Shown piece after piece: positions 1-12,399 of a DNA stretch of 64,000 nucleotides. The notes beneath the pieces were generated by a model. The model did no database searches and was not told the origin of the DNA. It saw only the letters and a program-made list of their open reading frames with translations. The position numbers and the translations under genes were made by a program. How positions within the stretch are numbered: the stretch's first letter is position 1; every line of letters starts with the position of its first letter. This stretch comes from Aporrectodea caliginosa (lineage: Eukaryota; Annelida; Clitellata; Crassiclitellata; Lumbricidae): contig JACEVL010000341.1 of NCBI GenBank assembly GCA_020284085.1, forward strand, positions 1,367,571 through 1,431,570. The letters are read 5' to 3'.

Positions 1-1010
1 CACTGCTTTACCTTGTTTGTAATTCTCATTCTCGATCCATTTCTCTTGTGGAAGTGTAAGAAAGTAATCACTAATCTTCAGTTGTGACAGCAGTGTCATT
101 TTCACTGGGTTGCAAAATCACCCAGGCAAGCCCCCTCCTTCAGTACCGCAGCATCACCTCTCACCTTCCTTTCACCAGGCTTTGCAGTTACTCTGTGAAC
201 AATATTCACCTTATCTGTTACTGGAAGTTGGTCTGAGAACAGTGCCAGACCTACAGCTACATCTGAAAGGTACCACTAGTGGTTTATAGGGTCTTCCTGG
301 CAGCAACGCTGATCTCGGGGTCAACTGACTCATATTTTCCGAGATTAATCCAAAGTGACAGATCTGTCCTGGAACTTCAGCAGCAAGTGAGGCCGTTGTC
401 CATGCTTTTGTGTAAAGAAGGGCAACGAAGCTGCACAAATCGATTAATCTGAGTTTCTTTCTTGTTCGTTAGATTAAATGCACCACGTTGATCACGAAAA
501 GGGTAGATTTTGATGGCATACAGTAACTTGACCATCCAACTTGCATGGTGAATTGGCCCAGGGCTCTCCAGTGAATTATTAAAGGCTAGCTTCTAAGACA
601 ACCATTTTCATCTCAATGAGTTCTTGATAGTCATCTCTGATCTCTGAATCTGACTTTCTTTCAGTTAACTTCTTGAGAACACTGGGTGCTGTTTCATGAT
701 AAGGTTCAGTGCCGGATATGACATTCAGTCCTGTATCACACTTTCCCAAGCAGCTTTTTATATCTGGAAGATTGGAATATGTGGTGAATTAGATGGACCG
801 CAGCACAAGGTGAATACTTTGGCTAAAATCATCACATTGTGACGGCAGGCCAACCACAGGCGCTCTCGACCTATCTTGTCTTCCAGCAGAATGCACACTC
901 CGTTGAATAGTTCAGTGTTGAGAGATATCAAAGTTCAAGGTTGAACCTTGTCAGTGAGTTTCTACAACTCCAGAAGATTATGAATGGTCATGGATTCATT
1001 GTATCCTGTC
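1..1010 (-). pseudogene. Broken copy of an uncharacterised repeat-encoded protein family
   Basis: On the minus strand, protein blocks appear in a consistent order but in changing frames: LLEDKIGRERLWLACRHNV near 900-840, a block with DYQELIEMKM near 645-605, YTKAWTTASLAAEVP in 211-438, and LKISDYFLTLPQEKW in 1-90. From memory, these resemble a large unnamed family predicted many times over in invertebrate genomes, which suggests a mobile-element origin; no biochemical function is known to me. The copy is interrupted by stops and frame changes and runs off the left edge. A second broken copy lies at 63460-64000 on the other strand. No catalytic motif can be assigned. Confidence 0.5.
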
Positions 1011-1644
1011 CCACAGGCTAATTTCGGCACACCGAAAAGTTGAAGTCTTAAATATGAGCTCTTAAATTTCATTGGCAAATGGTAAATTTAAAAATTCACT
1101 TCTGAAAACATGTCTGCCAAAAACACAGAAAGTAGACACCATGACCTTCAACAAGAACTTTTACACTTTGTTCAAAATACCAGTAAGTAAGTAAGTGAGT
1201 AAGTAAGTAAATGTAACAAACACAGAAACTATTTGAATCTCATCTCCGTGACAAATGTTGAGTTGTTGACCAAGTTATACAACATCAAGATTTACCGCTA
1301 ATGCTTCTATATGGTAATATTTCTATGTCATTGAGCACCATCTTACAGCTGGAATAAGATGCTGAAATTTTATCTCAATAATACTATTGACAGGTCTAAC
1401 AAACTGAGAGGGTGCCCTGGTTTCTAGCTTGAACTTTGTTTTTGTGAACCACCCTACTGACGCATGTCCGGCTATCCCACGAAATACCGGGTGAACGTTA
1501 AAAAGTAATCTGTTGCCTGCCTGTAGGTAGATCGAAGCAATACCAGTGACTAAAGGTTGAGGTCACTGCAGAGAACTGTGTCGCTTGAACTCTTTTCTCC
1601 TCAGCTTCCGATTAAAAACAATTGTGTACAAGGGCCTTAGATTC
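1011..1644. other. No gene seen; short (GTAA)n run
   Basis: No open frame of note. A (GTAA)n microsatellite lies at about 1188-1214. It could be a decayed LINE tail, but nothing beside it supports that. Confidence 0.5.
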
Positions 1645-2070
1645 CAGACTCATTCATTCATTCTTTAGTTCCGAGAATTTATATAGCGCCTCTTCAGGAG
1701 ACCTACTCAGAGGCGCTCCCAACCCAGCTACGGCTACAAAAGTGTGATTTGAGGTGAGTTTAGCCGAGGCATCAATCGCAAGTCTAGTGGGAGGCCATTC
1801 CAGATGGAGAGATCCGCAATCGAAAAGGCTCGACGCTGTCTGATAGAAGTGTGAGTTCGCGACCGTAGAAAGCCTATCCATCCTTCTGCAGTCTCGTGGA
1901 CCAAAACGACATGCAAAGAAAATACCGTAAGATGTAGAGAATCCACAGAACAACCGAGGACTGAGTCTTATACGAAAACTTAGCGACAGTAAACTCCAAC
2001 TTGTTAGATATTACTGAGAGAATTCTGTCTCTAGACAAAATAATCCACCGCAATGACACATAACTCAAAC
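1645..2070 (-). pseudogene. 3' end of a CR1-like non-LTR retrotransposon
   Basis: The minus strand encodes the usual extreme C-terminus of CR1/L2-type reverse transcriptases: RTHTSIRQRRAFSIADLSIW, then WNGLPLDLRLMP in a frame that shifts. It is followed by the 3' tail (GGGAGCGCCTCTGAGTAGG, a short gap, then GGCGCTATATAAA) and a GAATGAATGAATGA microsatellite near 1651-1665. It is 5'-truncated, as CR1-like copies usually are. Related tails occur at 26785-27075, 27655-27955 and 47262-47335. Confidence 0.7.
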
Positions 2071-2129
2071 AACGAACGAAATCGTTGATGACATGCGCAC
2101 AAGTCTAAACCCTCCAGATATCATAAATT

Positions 2130-2340
2130 TACTGGTTATATATATACATATATATACACATATATAATTATGTATATCTTATTAACCCACATAATGTGTC
2201 TTTTATATAGATGCTATGTATTATATGACTACTATAACTATATAGGTACTATATATATTATTTGCACACATATATGCATATATATATATATAGTTATATA
2301 CTTATGTGTATATATATATATATATATAGGCATATGGTGC
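2130..2340. repeat. AT-rich (TATA/TATG)n microsatellite
   Basis: A run of degenerate TATATA, CATATA and TATGTA steps. The short frames through it are low-complexity and not credible as protein. Confidence 0.85.
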
Positions 2341-2568
2341 GTGCGTATTCCGTCGCCCGCATAGCATAATAAGCAAGTATATGGGTGAAGGAGAATATTG
2401 TGATGTGAGATTTAAGTTGGAAGGAGTGGGAAGGGGACAGAGACACCGTCCGCCTGCCTCGTGTCTAGCGTTGAACCCCCGACGCCATCGTCTTCGGTTG
2501 CGGCTCGCCCGTCACGACAGCCGTAATAACGAAATGACTGATTCACTCACGTCAGTCCAAATGCCGGT

Positions 2569-3580
2569 CTAGGAAGAGGGGAAGAAGCAGGGGTAGAAAA
2601 AGAGGAGGAGGGGAAGAAGAAGGAGGAGGAGGGAAAAGAAGGAGGAGGAAGAAGGAGGAGGAGGAGGAAGAGGGAGAGGAGGAGAGAAGGAGGAAGAGGA
2701 GGAGGAGGAGGAGGAAGAGGAAGGAGGAGGAGGAGGAGAAAGAAGAAATGTGTGAGAAGGAACAGGAGGAGGAAGAAGAAGATGGAAGAGGAGGAAAAGG
2801 AGAGGAGGAAGGAGGAAGAAGAGATGTGGAGGAGGAATGATTCAGGAGGAGGTAGAAGAAGGAGGAGGAGGAGGGAGGAAAGAGAAAGAGAGAAGAAGGA
2901 GGAAGAAGAAGGAGAGGAGGAAGAAGAGGGAGGAGGAGGAGGAGTAGAAGTGGAGGAAGAAGAAGAAGAAGGAGAAGAAGAAGGAGAAGAAGAAGAAGAA
3001 GAAGAAGAAGGAGAAGAAGAAGAAGAAGAAGAAGAGAGAGAGGTTTCATAGTACCGGAGAATGAAGAAGAAAAGGATGAAAGAAAAAAACAGGAGGAATA
3101 AAAAGGGGAAGATGAAAGACCTAGAATTATGGAGAAAATGAGGAGAGTAACAGGAAGAAGAGGATGAAAGGTCGTAGAATGCGGACGAAAAAAAGAGGAA
3201 GAGAAATACCAAAGAGATAGGATGAGGAGGGAGGAGGAGGATGAGGAGGATACGAGAAGCAAGAAAAATATGAGAAAGAATAAGAACAAGATAAGTGAAT
3301 GGAGAGATTAGAGGATGAGAATGATTATGAAAGAAGAGGATGAGGAATAATAAGAAATAGGCAGAGGAAGGAAAAGAGTGTATTATAAGGAGAGAATAGA
3401 AAAGAGAGAAGGAGGATTAATAGAAAAGAAGAAGATATTTTCTTCCTCATTCTTCCTCCTCCTCCTCCTGCTCTCCCCATTAGAACGCCTTCAGGGAAAG
3501 GAGGACTAATAGAAATATGAGAAGTGAGAAGGACAAGGAGGAGGAGAGGAATGAGGAGAAGGATGGATAGTCTGTCTTCG
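2569..3580. repeat. Purine-strand GAG/GAA microsatellite block
   Basis: About 1 kb with almost only A and G on the plus strand, built from GGA and GAA steps (AGGAGGAGG, GAAGAAGAA). It produces long open frames on both strands (poly-Glu/Lys on plus, poly-Ser/Leu on minus) that are compositional artefacts. Such polypurine tracts can form triplex DNA. Confidence 0.9.
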
Positions 3581-3699
3581 AAATCAGTAAAACACAGATT
3601 GCATATCCTGTGAGAAATGAACCCACCGCTCATATTACGCCTGAGTTTATGACGGGTCCGTAAATCAGGAAGTCATTGGTGACCTGCGCCTGTGCTATA

Positions 3700-4000
3700 C
3701 ATGTGTGTGCGTTTGCATATAAATAGGATTAGATAAATCAAAAATACACATGGACACTTAGATAGTGGCACAGAGCAAAACAGGAAGCAGACAGTAGCAG
3801 AGAGCTAAAGGGCCAGGAGGGAAGAGACAGAGGGAAGAAAGAAGAAGTATAAGAAGAAGAGCAGTCCCTTAGGATAGAGAGGCAGCCATGGGTCTGCAGT
3901 GTAAGCGATTTCATTATTTTAGTCTTGGCATATGAAGGTGGATGGCCAGTCCTCTCCCTTGCCCTCTGTTCTCTTCGCAGACAGTGCACGATCATTGAAT
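3700..4000 (-). repeat. Dispersed repeat, copy 1
   Basis: The minus strand contains GGGAGAGGACTGGCC, then a CTTCATATGCC segment and a purine stretch. The same order (GGGAGAGGACTGGCC, then CTTCATACGCC) occurs on the plus strand at 45360-45475. Both copies can be read as RERTG...SYA...LTL..H in one frame, so this may be a small decayed coding repeat. The family is not recognised. Confidence 0.4.
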
Positions 4001-4067
4001 TTACTGTAGCTGAATTGACTATTGGGCGAAAGAGGAATCGAAATCTTAAAACAAATTTCTACTCGGG

Positions 4068-4130
4068 TGAGAATTGAACCGCCGACCTATCGGTTGATAG
4101 CCCAGCACACTAACCAATGGACAAAATTGT
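4068..4130 (-). repeat. tRNA-like (SINE head) sequence
   Basis: The minus strand reads CCATTGGTTAGTGTGCTGGG, like a tRNA A box, then 24 bases later GGTTCAATTCTCACC, like a B box. This is the pol III promoter layout of a tRNA or a tRNA-derived SINE. I could not fold a clean cloverleaf with a full acceptor stem, so a decayed SINE head is more likely than a functional tRNA gene. Confidence 0.45.
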
Positions 4131-4480
4131 TCAAAATGATCAGTCAGTTATATTAAGAAAACTCTTAGACTTTTCAATGTTTCAAACAAAGCAGAAAACA
4201 ACTGAACAAGATTTTCCGCCAAACGCCTCATAAGGGCATTATTGGAAAAATTACGTTCATTAAAACTGGCTTAGGAAGTGCTTATAGAATTACACGCTAA
4301 GCAGGTTCCGACATCGGATATTCGTGGTAAATTGGATTACTCAGGACGCTGCTCGAGCCTCGAATACACTGTGAAATTTAGTGTCATCGCAATTTTTATT
4401 TAAGCTTTTCCTACATGGAATTGATTTTAAAACCACTCACAGGTTAAACCAGTGATAATGAATCTGTAACAAAGAGGAGA
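4131..4480. other. No gene seen
   Basis: Unique-looking sequence with no credible open frame or RNA gene. Confidence 0.4.
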
Positions 4481-4806
4481 GCGCGAAAAGGAAGAAAAAT
4501 AATTCAGCGAGAAGGAGGAGGCAGATGAGTAGAAGAAAAACGAAGAAAAAGAAAATGATGAAGAGTAATTAGAAGACTAGGAGGATGAAGAAGTAGAAGA
4601 AGAAAAGTAGAAGAAGAACAATAACAAGAAGAACAGGAACAGGAATAAGAGCGAGACTAAGTAAGATGATGATGCCAATTATGATTATGATGAGGACGAC
4701 GATAAAACATGAAGAACAAGGCAAAGAAGGTGAAGGTTATGATGATGATGATGTTATTGTTGCTGTTGTTGTTGCTGTTGTTGTGATGTGATGTTGTTGT
4801 TGCTGT

Positions 4807-4890
<84 letters not shown>
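4480..4890. repeat. GAA-rich stretch running into a (GAT)n microsatellite
   Basis: A degenerate GAA/GAT region becomes a pure (GAT)n run at about 4808-4889. The poly-Met frame through it is an artefact of the ATG step. Confidence 0.9.
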
Positions 4891-4945
4891 CTGCTGACAA
4901 CAACTATTCTGATACCTCGCTGCTCCTCTTCTTCATCATTACATA

Positions 4946-6470
4946 CACTCTTAAATTTGCAAAGTTAAATCAGCCGAATCCGCAGGCAACACAGCTAAGA
5001 TTCATAGCTAAAAATTAGCTTACTAAGCCTTGAGCTGATCCACGTAATTTTGCGTAGTTATCAGAATGTACGTGATTTGCCTTAAATATCAAGCTGATTC
5101 TCCTATGCACGCTGTAGGTGGGTCAGCTACGCATGCTTAGCTGGATCTCGTAATTAGCGTTGTAGCGGGAGCTCTGGCTGCCTATGTAGGGTAGCTATGC
5201 AAGCGTAGTTGGCTTTTCATTATGCCTTGTTGCTTCTATGGTCGCCTGGAGGCTAGATGCTTTGTTGTTGTTGTTGCTGTTGTTGTTGCGTGTGTTGCTG
5301 TTGTCTTAGTTGTTGTTACTGCTGATGTGACGGTTTCCGTTCCAGTTATTGTGTGGTTGTAGTCGCGGTGTAAGTAGTAGTAGTTGTTGTTGCGTTGGTC
5401 ACCCGTGGCCATACGACCGAAGCTACTACTTCTGTTGGCATTTCTCGATCTTGAGCTGTAGTCGTTGTTGCGTTGATGATTCGCTGGTGGTCCATTGTTG
5501 AGTTGGAGGCGACGTGTAATGTGGCCTCCCTTGTTGTAGTCGTTGTTGTAGTTGTTTTGGTGAGAGTTGTTGTAGAATCGCTGTCGTCGTTGGCTGTTAA
5601 TGGCTAGATTCGTATCCATAGACCTAGACTATTCCAGGCGCTGCTGATGTTAGGCATAAGAGATAGGTATAATTCAGAAAAGGCTCTGGTTTTGAAACAA
5701 ACTAGAGACTTTTCAAATTTTATTGTCGAGCATTCGACCTTTCGTCTACTCGACTTCGTCTGGAATGATGTGTCTAACAGTCTAACAACGCGATTTGATA
5801 GAGTTCAGTATTACAATTACATCGTGTATATAAATATATAATCTTACGCCTACATCAGCGTTATATACATGAGTTCAACAAGCACATTATATATCTAAAT
5901 ATACGTCCTTATATATACATCACACAGTGGTCATCCTCTACAGATTGCCAGATGTTTAAGTGATTAGGGTGTTAATTGCCTCGTGGACGGTCGACCGGGG
6001 TTTGAAAATCGTGCAGCATATATTCCTTGATTAGCCAATAGCCAATCAACGGTGTCCAAATCAGATGCAGATAACTGATGTCTGGCTATGTGGCGTTGTT
6101 AATGCAGCAAAGCCTCTTGGCGGGGCTTAATGGATGCCGATCATTGCTGCTAGCCAGCTAACTTGCATAGCTGATTATGTATACCTAAGTTGCGATGCTA
6201 TTTCAACTAAGGGTCATAGCCTGCATAAGTATTTGGATAAGGTATAACGACAAACGCTTTGTGAAGACACGTTAGCGCATAGTCATTTTGAGAATGCCTA
6301 GCATCTAGGCATTCTTAGCAGAATTACCAAAGCGCAAGTTAGCTCTTCCAGCTAAAGTTTGCTGACTAAACTAAATTTTCCCTTGAAATAGCAATTTTGC
6401 ATAGTTCCATGAAGTTTATCATGACAACTAAGAAAAGCATAGCTGAGAAAACTCTGCAATTTTAAGAGTG
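4946..6470. mobile_element. TA-flanked non-autonomous DNA transposon (candidate)
   Basis: The ends are inverted copies of CACTCTTAAA followed by a TTGCA-like step (left CACTCTTAAATTTGCA, right complement CACTCTTAAAATTGCA), each bordered by TA (4944-4945 and 6471-6472), the target preferred by Tc1/mariner-type elements. The inner parts are partly inverted too (TTTTGCGTAGTT on the left, AACTATGCAAAATTGC on the right complement) and rich in AGCT-containing words. The interior has a GTT-rich microsatellite (5258-5590) but no transposase. Decay is substantial, so the superfamily is uncertain. Confidence 0.45.
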
Positions 6471-6689
6471 TAGTTCAGGAACCACGAATACGAAGTCTAC
6501 TATCAGCTCTCTATGGGATTCCGTCGGTTCACTCTACGTGTTTGCGGGAGCTTTGCCAGCTTTGACTCTTCTAGTTATCTGAGCACTCGTCGCTTATTTA
6601 TTAACATTTTGATCTTAATGAATTTAACTTCAGTTAAGTTGGCATACGATGCGCATTTGTGAAGTGTCTAAAAGGCGCTTACTAAGTGT

Positions 6690-7240
6690 CCACATATATA
6701 CCTACATACTTACTTACACACGTACATACGTTCATACATGCAAGCTTACTTACTTACATACATGCACACATACATACATACATACGTACATACATACATA
6801 CATACATGTACATGCAGATCTACATATACGGATAATAGTCAGCAGCTCGCTGGAATCCCTGAGATGTGTATACTTACACATTCTTTGACGTGACAAAGGA
6901 TCACTTTGGCACAACAATTGGTTAGGCTTTGTTCGTAATTTCTCTGCACTTAGCCAATGGTTAGGAAGAGATGGGTTAGCATCAGGTCGATGCAAGAAGA
7001 AAGGATGTTCACACCTACACTAAGTAAGATACGCAGGTGTCCGGGATCTCCCTCTCTGTATGTCTCGATGTCCGTCTGGGTATGTATATGTATGCATTCG
7101 TGTATGCATTCACGTATATTGTATGCATGTGTGTGTGTGCGTGTCCGTCTGTGTATGTATGTCTGTGTGTGTCTGTGTGTGTGTGTGTGTGTGTCTGTGT
7201 GAAAGGTATGGATGTTGTCATCTATAGAAGACGCTGAAAG
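6690..7240. repeat. (CATA)n and (GT)n microsatellites
   Basis: A CATACATA run at about 6700-6830 and a TGTGTGTCTGTG run at 7080-7205. All frames through them are low complexity. Confidence 0.9.
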
Positions 7241-7449
7241 GCGCTTTAGTAAGTATCCTATATATAGTGTCCTATATATACCATAATATTATTATTATAT
7301 GTCATGAACCACCATAATATATATAATATATAAGCAGCCATGTATGAATGTAGTTATGCTTGTATGTATGCATGTATATACCTATATGTATGTGTTTATC
7401 TGAACTCTTAAGCTATAAACATCTTGGACTTGTTAAAACGTCTTTGAGC

Positions 7450-7669
7450 CAAAACTGTTGACAGACAGATAGACAGACACAGACACACAGACACACTCAC
7501 ACAGACTGTTCATCTGTCTGTCGGATTATGTTTGTCTATCTGTCTGCCTCCACGTCCTCGAACTAGTGTTCTGTCTCTCTTATGTCGTCCTCTCTTTCGC
7601 TTCTGACTCGTTCTACGCTCTAATGCACTTTCTATTTATCTAAGATTATTATCTGTTTCTGTGTTCTTA

Positions 7670-7719
<50 letters not shown>

Positions 7720-7795
7720 TTCTCTCCGTCTCTTTCTCTCATTCGCTCTTTCTCTCTTTCTCTCTCTATCTCTCTTTATCTATCGTCAACACTAT
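7450..7795. repeat. (CAGA)n, (CTGT)n and (CT)n microsatellites
   Basis: CAGACAGA and its inverse CTGTCTGT lie close together (7460-7545), followed by a long CT dinucleotide run to about 7790. Confidence 0.9.
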
Positions 7796-8357
7796 ATAAT
7801 TGATGGACTTGCCTAAAGCATCCTAGCAACAGTTCGCCAGGTCTTAGGAGGAATAAGTCGCATGCGAACTGCTAAAGCGCGTTGGACGAGAAAACCCCTC
7901 TTTGTATGACAACACCCCTCATTTTATAAGCTATTCACCCTCATCAGTACCCAAATGTTAGCGACTTGCACTTTGGACTCTGGGTGCACGGGGTTTGAGA
8001 GGCGGTGCGTTGAGGAAAATTGGTAATTTGCAGTTGACCGTTGGACCTCATAACGGAAGAAGGAAAGAGCGGTTCGTGATTATTATCGATTGTAACATTT
8101 GCGTGTCTGCAGTGTTTTCACTTATTTCACGCTTCCAGCTATTACACAGGTCGTCGACCGATGTTGCTTGCAAACCAATTGCAACAACATAATAAGAACG
8201 GACAAATGGACAATCAGAACTTGTTGTTTGCATGCAGAACACGACAATACAATAACAACAATAACAATAATCAGAAAACGTGTGAACCTCATACTCACAA
8301 AGATGTATAATTTCGCCATCAATAACTTCCTTACTTTTAAAATCTATTTTACGTTAG

Positions 8358-8574
8358 TATAATACAATACAATAGGGCCACAGCTATATTTGCTATTGCT
8401 CTCCTTCAAAGTTCAGAAATTCACAAACGATTATACGAAAAAACATCAACGACGCTGAACACTTATGCGTGAAGGACTTGCTCAAGGTCCCTATACAGTA
8501 AGTGCCTCGTCCGAGGCTCGAACCCATACTCTTCCGCGTTACAGGCCCAGAGCTTTAACCAATGGGCCATCGTC
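8358..8574 (-). mobile_element. tRNA-derived SINE with (ATTGT)n tail
   Basis: On the minus strand an A-box-like TGGCCCATTGGTTAAAGC is followed by a B-box-like GGTTCGAGCCTC, then a body with AGGGACCTTGAGCAAGTCC and CTTCACGC, ending in TATTGTATTGTATTATA. The body block GGGACCT..GCAAGTCCTTCAC is shared with the SINE at 27370-27605, so the two are related by a common central region although their tRNA heads differ. Confidence 0.65.
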
Positions 8575-9894
8575 AATGCTTGGATATCATTCTGTTGGTG
8601 TATTCAGATCAGAAGTGCCTTTGAGGAGTTTCGTCTGAGATAGCGCTATATAAATTGGCGCTTGCAAAAATACTAGTCGCACGCCGGACCCTATGAAGCC
8701 ACGGTTAAAAGCCAAGCCTGCATCACCCAACAGGAAACTAGGCACCTGTCTAGGGACTCTCGACATCAATGGTCCACGCCAAAGCATCTGAAACCCTTGC
8801 GCATTGTTTTCTCGCCATTTGTTAATTTGACACAAAGCAACTGTGGTGTGCAAGCAAGGACCAATCAGTGAATCGCAATGGTAATCGTAATCGTAAACTC
8901 TGAAGTCTGAATTATATGAAGCGCCACTTGAAAGCTAGGCGCAGGGCACCAGCTTATTCTCGAGTGCTGCAACGAACGTGGCTTTGCAATCGTGATCACT
9001 ACCTACTTACTTACTCACTTACTTACTTGCAACATCTGATGACGCAAGAGTGATGGAGTTTGTTTAATGTATCTACTTACTTACTTACTTGCACATAGTA
9101 TCACTGGTGACGCAAGAGTGATGGAGTGTGTTTAAGTGGATAGATAGTGGCAATGTGCCTATTTGGTGATCTAACCAGCAGTTAAACCGTAATCAAGGCG
9201 GCCTCCAAAGAGCTCAGCTTCACAGCTGATGCCTGGATAGACCCTTGGCGTCCGGGGCTTCGCGAAGACTCTGCCTGTGGGCTCAAGACGATCCCAGGAA
9301 GAGGGAAGGGGAACGGTCCCAGTTAATCTTTTTCTAGGGGCTTAACAGTAACTGTTCTTAGTCTGGGCCTTGTTAGAACAGAAGGAAGTTCTACATAGTT
9401 TTACAATAGCTGCTTTTACTTTTCATTGCTCTGCCTCGCCGTGTGCTTTACTCATCAAGTGGCCACGTTAACCTAAGGTTAACTCAACTCTTCTAATTGC
9501 CGTTTTAGTTGTCTCAGCCTACCTGGGCTCCTTAAAGACGCTATGTTAAGAGTCTAAATAAGTTACGTCATACATACATGCACACATAGTCTATATGCAT
9601 GCATACAAGCATACATACATACATACATTTGAGTTAGAGTTTATTCAGAATCGAACAGTAAAACGATCGAACTACATAGCAAGTTTACAGTCTCAGAATT
9701 GTTCATCAATGATCCTTGTAGTAAACGATTCAATGGGGAGAAGAAGCTGACTCAGCTTATCTAGTCATCCCCATAATTATTATGTTAGCAATAGAATATT
9801 CCATCAACAAGATGTACTGTGATCGTATGTAACCAAACGTATGAGACAATGAAACACAACTGTTCGAGTGTCCAACAATACTTAGTGAATGCAG
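8575..9894. other. No gene seen; minor repeats
   Basis: A short tandem duplication (GACGCAAGAGTGATGGAGT at about 9041 and again near 9110) is separated by ACTT-type microsatellite. GGCACCAGCTTATTC with flanks, near 8945, recurs near 17334 and marks another dispersed repeat. No supported coding sequence. Confidence 0.45.
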
Positions 9895-10374
9895 TCAGTA
9901 CAAATCAATCAAATAGTTTTTATAAGTACTTTTAAATGCTATTAATGAATGTGACTCACGTATGTTAGTATTAATCGAATTCCATAACTGTGGGCCTTTA
10001 ACTCTAACAGAAAAATATCGGACATTTATAATTCTGCAGACCTCAGATCGATAGTTCTGCCTATATCTGGTGTTATGGTCATGTATTACGGCATTTACAA
10101 GAAAGTAGTTACTAAATAGTGCAGGGAGCATTTCCACTTGGTGCCGATACATTAAGACTGCCAATTGTAATTTATAGATGTCATAAATTGTTAATAACTT
10201 GAGAGATTTAAACAGACTTGAGCTCTCAGTTGCATGGTGGACTCCACAGATAGTTCTAACTGCCCTCTTTTGTAATAAAAATACAGGCTTAAGCATGCTC
10301 TGATAGCCACCAGCCCAAACTAAAGTACAGTAATTTAGATATGGCAATAGAAGAGTTGTATATAATAACTTCAA
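9895..10374 (-). pseudogene. C-terminal end of a CR1-like reverse transcriptase
   Basis: An uninterrupted 159-codon frame resembles the region after the palm/thumb of CR1/Jockey-group reverse transcriptases: LPYLNYCTLVWAGGYQSML, then LFLLQKRAVRTICG-type spacing, and FSVRVKGPQLWNSINTNI near the end. Such RTs copy their own RNA at a nicked target. Finger and palm domains are absent upstream, where a CATA microsatellite follows, so the copy is 5'-truncated and cannot be active. Its open frame suggests it is younger than the LINE pieces to its right. Confidence 0.75.
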
Positions 10375-10413
10375 GAATGAGCTTGGCAGAGACCATTTAA
10401 GTTTATATATATG

Positions 10414-10680
10414 TATGTATTATACATACATACATACAATGTACATACATACATACGTATACATACATACATACGTATACATACATACATACATACATAC
10501 ATACAAGTCATACATACATACATACATACATACATACATACATACATACATACATACATACATAAATACATACATACATATATATACATACATACATACA
10601 TACATACATACATACATACATACATACATACATACATACATACATACATACATACATACATACATACATACATACATGTA
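10414..10680. repeat. (CATA)n microsatellite
   Basis: About 265 bp of near-perfect CATA tetranucleotide. Long Tyr/His/Thr/Ile and Met/Tyr/Val/Cys frames on both strands arise only because the repeat keeps all frames open. Confidence 0.95.
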
Positions 10681-10683
10681 AGG

Positions 10684-11315
10684 ATCCTGAATTCTATACC
10701 TGGTGCGCTCCGAGACAGGATGCCAGCGCAGAATGTCAAGCATGTAAACCGAAACTGGGCAAACTTATGGATTTGCCCAATTAGCCTGGCAGCGGAACGA
10801 AGAACCCGGTCTACACGGGCTATCAACGCAAGAGGCAGAGCAACCACTATAGGGCAACAGAGATCCAAGCGACTGGTAACAAAAGCGTGCTTAAAGGTGC
10901 AAGCAGCCTCCTGTGATAGGGAGCGAGAGATTACTCGTAGCTTACGACTTTGGTAGTAACAACCACGACTAAGCTGATGTATGTGCATTGAGAAAACAAG
11001 TTCTTCATCCAGTGTAACTGGATGAAGAACTTGGTCTATAGGTCTCGGACATAGTCATTAAACGTGACATAGAGAAAGGCATCCGTCACCGCATAACGGT
11101 CCACACTCGCCCTATTGACTTCCGCCACCGCATAACTCGCCATTCACCTACGACCACCCAGTCAAATAAATTGGGTCTTAGCTGTATTAAGTAGGAGGCG
11201 GTTTGAGGCTAACCAGCCAGCCATAGCATGACATATTTGCGAGTCCCCGCCGACAGAACGCTGTCATGGAGGCTGTGGATGTACGCATGAACATCATCAG
11301 CGTAAATCTAAATGT
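10684..11315 (-). pseudogene. LINE A, 3' part: RT palm YADD onward (split by LINE B)
   Basis: The minus strand starts at a reverse-transcriptase catalytic box, IYADDVHAYIHSLHDSV (about 11,311-11,260), and continues through NRLLLNTAKTQF-like text, SRGCYYQSRKLRVISRSLSQ and FVTSRLDLCC to RVLRSAARLIGQIHKF. This is CR1-like RT order, but frames shift. The upstream half of the same element lies at 12,400-12,830; LINE B occupies the gap. Confidence 0.7.
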
Positions 11316-11475
11316 AGATCTTCGAAAATTACTCAACGCTCACAAAAGCCACGTCAGGAAGACCAGCTTATTTTCCGGCGCTATATCAAATCAAGTCCGC
11401 AGTTGCCAGGCTGCTCTGTTCGTTCCGATGCCAGGTCAAAATCCGGGGAGGTCAAACCGAGGAGACAGCGTGGTG

Positions 11476-12399
11476 CTACGGTGGTAATCGGTGATTATGA
11501 TGGTCGTGTGGTAGCGCAGGAGTAGAGTCAGGATAGGATAGCTTGAAGAGTTCGGTTTTCAATCGTGAGTGGAAAGTAGCAGAGGAGAGTGCAAGCGGAG
11601 GAGAGGTGAAATTCAGAGGCGAGATAGGATGATGAGCAAACTGGCGGAGGTCTTTTGGGAGTCCGTTCCAAAGAGCTGGTGCAGCATAGACTAAGGAGAG
11701 GTTGCAAACCAAGGGATGATGAGACCGGAGGCCGAGATAGAGAAAGGTATGATGATGAGCAGGTGTGAGATAGCTGGGTGATGTGGTCGGCTAAGGAAAG
11801 GTTTTTATCGAAGATGATCTCCAGATTGCGGACAGGAGAAGAGTCAGGCACGGCAGACGTTAGATCTGTTGGAAAAAGGCCTGAAGAATAGGCTAGTTTG
11901 CTTAATTGGTCGCGGAGGCCAATAATGAGGAATTCTGTTTCGATGGGTTTAGGCATAGCAGGTTGGCGGTCATACATGTAGGCTGATATATGGGTGGTGG
12001 TATTACGTGTATATGATTTAGTGCGTCTGGAAGGGTGTGATGGGAGAAAGATACAAAGAAGAGTTGTGTATCGTCAGCGTAGAGGCGATGATCGACAGAA
12101 GATGAGGAAATGTGTTTATTGAGTGGGGAAGTGTAAAGTATGAAGAGCAGAGGAACGAGAACAGAACCTTGAGAAACACCGCAGGTGAGGGTGTACGGAT
12201 TAGATGAGTGTCCTGCGCATTGACAGTCAAAGAGCGTCAGAAAGAGCATGACTTGATCCACGATAGGACAGTACCAGAGATTCCAAATGCAGAGGAAAGG
12301 CGTTTGGTAAGGATCGCGTGATCTATTGTGTCGAAGGCGCCAGAGATGTCTAAAACACATAAACAAGAGACTTGTTGACGACCTATCGCTGTGACAAGT
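11476..12399 (-). pseudogene. LINE B: CR1/L2-like reverse transcriptase inserted in LINE A
   Basis: The minus strand shows in order IDHAILTKRLSSAFGISGT (about 12,335-12,280), the catalytic box RLYADDTQLFFVSF (about 12,080-12,040), IIFDKNLSLADHITQLSHTC, and the C-terminal LVYAAPALWNGLPKDLRQFA (about 11,690). These are RT palm, thumb and tail segments of a CR1/L2-type element. Several frame changes and stops make it a fossil. It lies in the same orientation as LINE A and interrupts it next to the YADD box. Confidence 0.75.

Noticed and set aside
2547..3289. Minus-strand Ser/Leu/Phe-rich frames of over 200 codons
   Set aside because: Product of a polypurine GAG/GAA tract; composition explains the open frame.
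5236..5619. Minus-strand Asn/Thr-rich frame of 127 codons
   Set aside because: Follows a GTT-rich microsatellite inside a DNA-element candidate; low complexity, no domain.
5955..6015. tRNA-like AGTGATTAGGGTGTTA ... GGGTTTGAAAATC
   Set aside because: The A-box-like part is fair but the B box is mutated and no stem folds; too weak for a SINE call.
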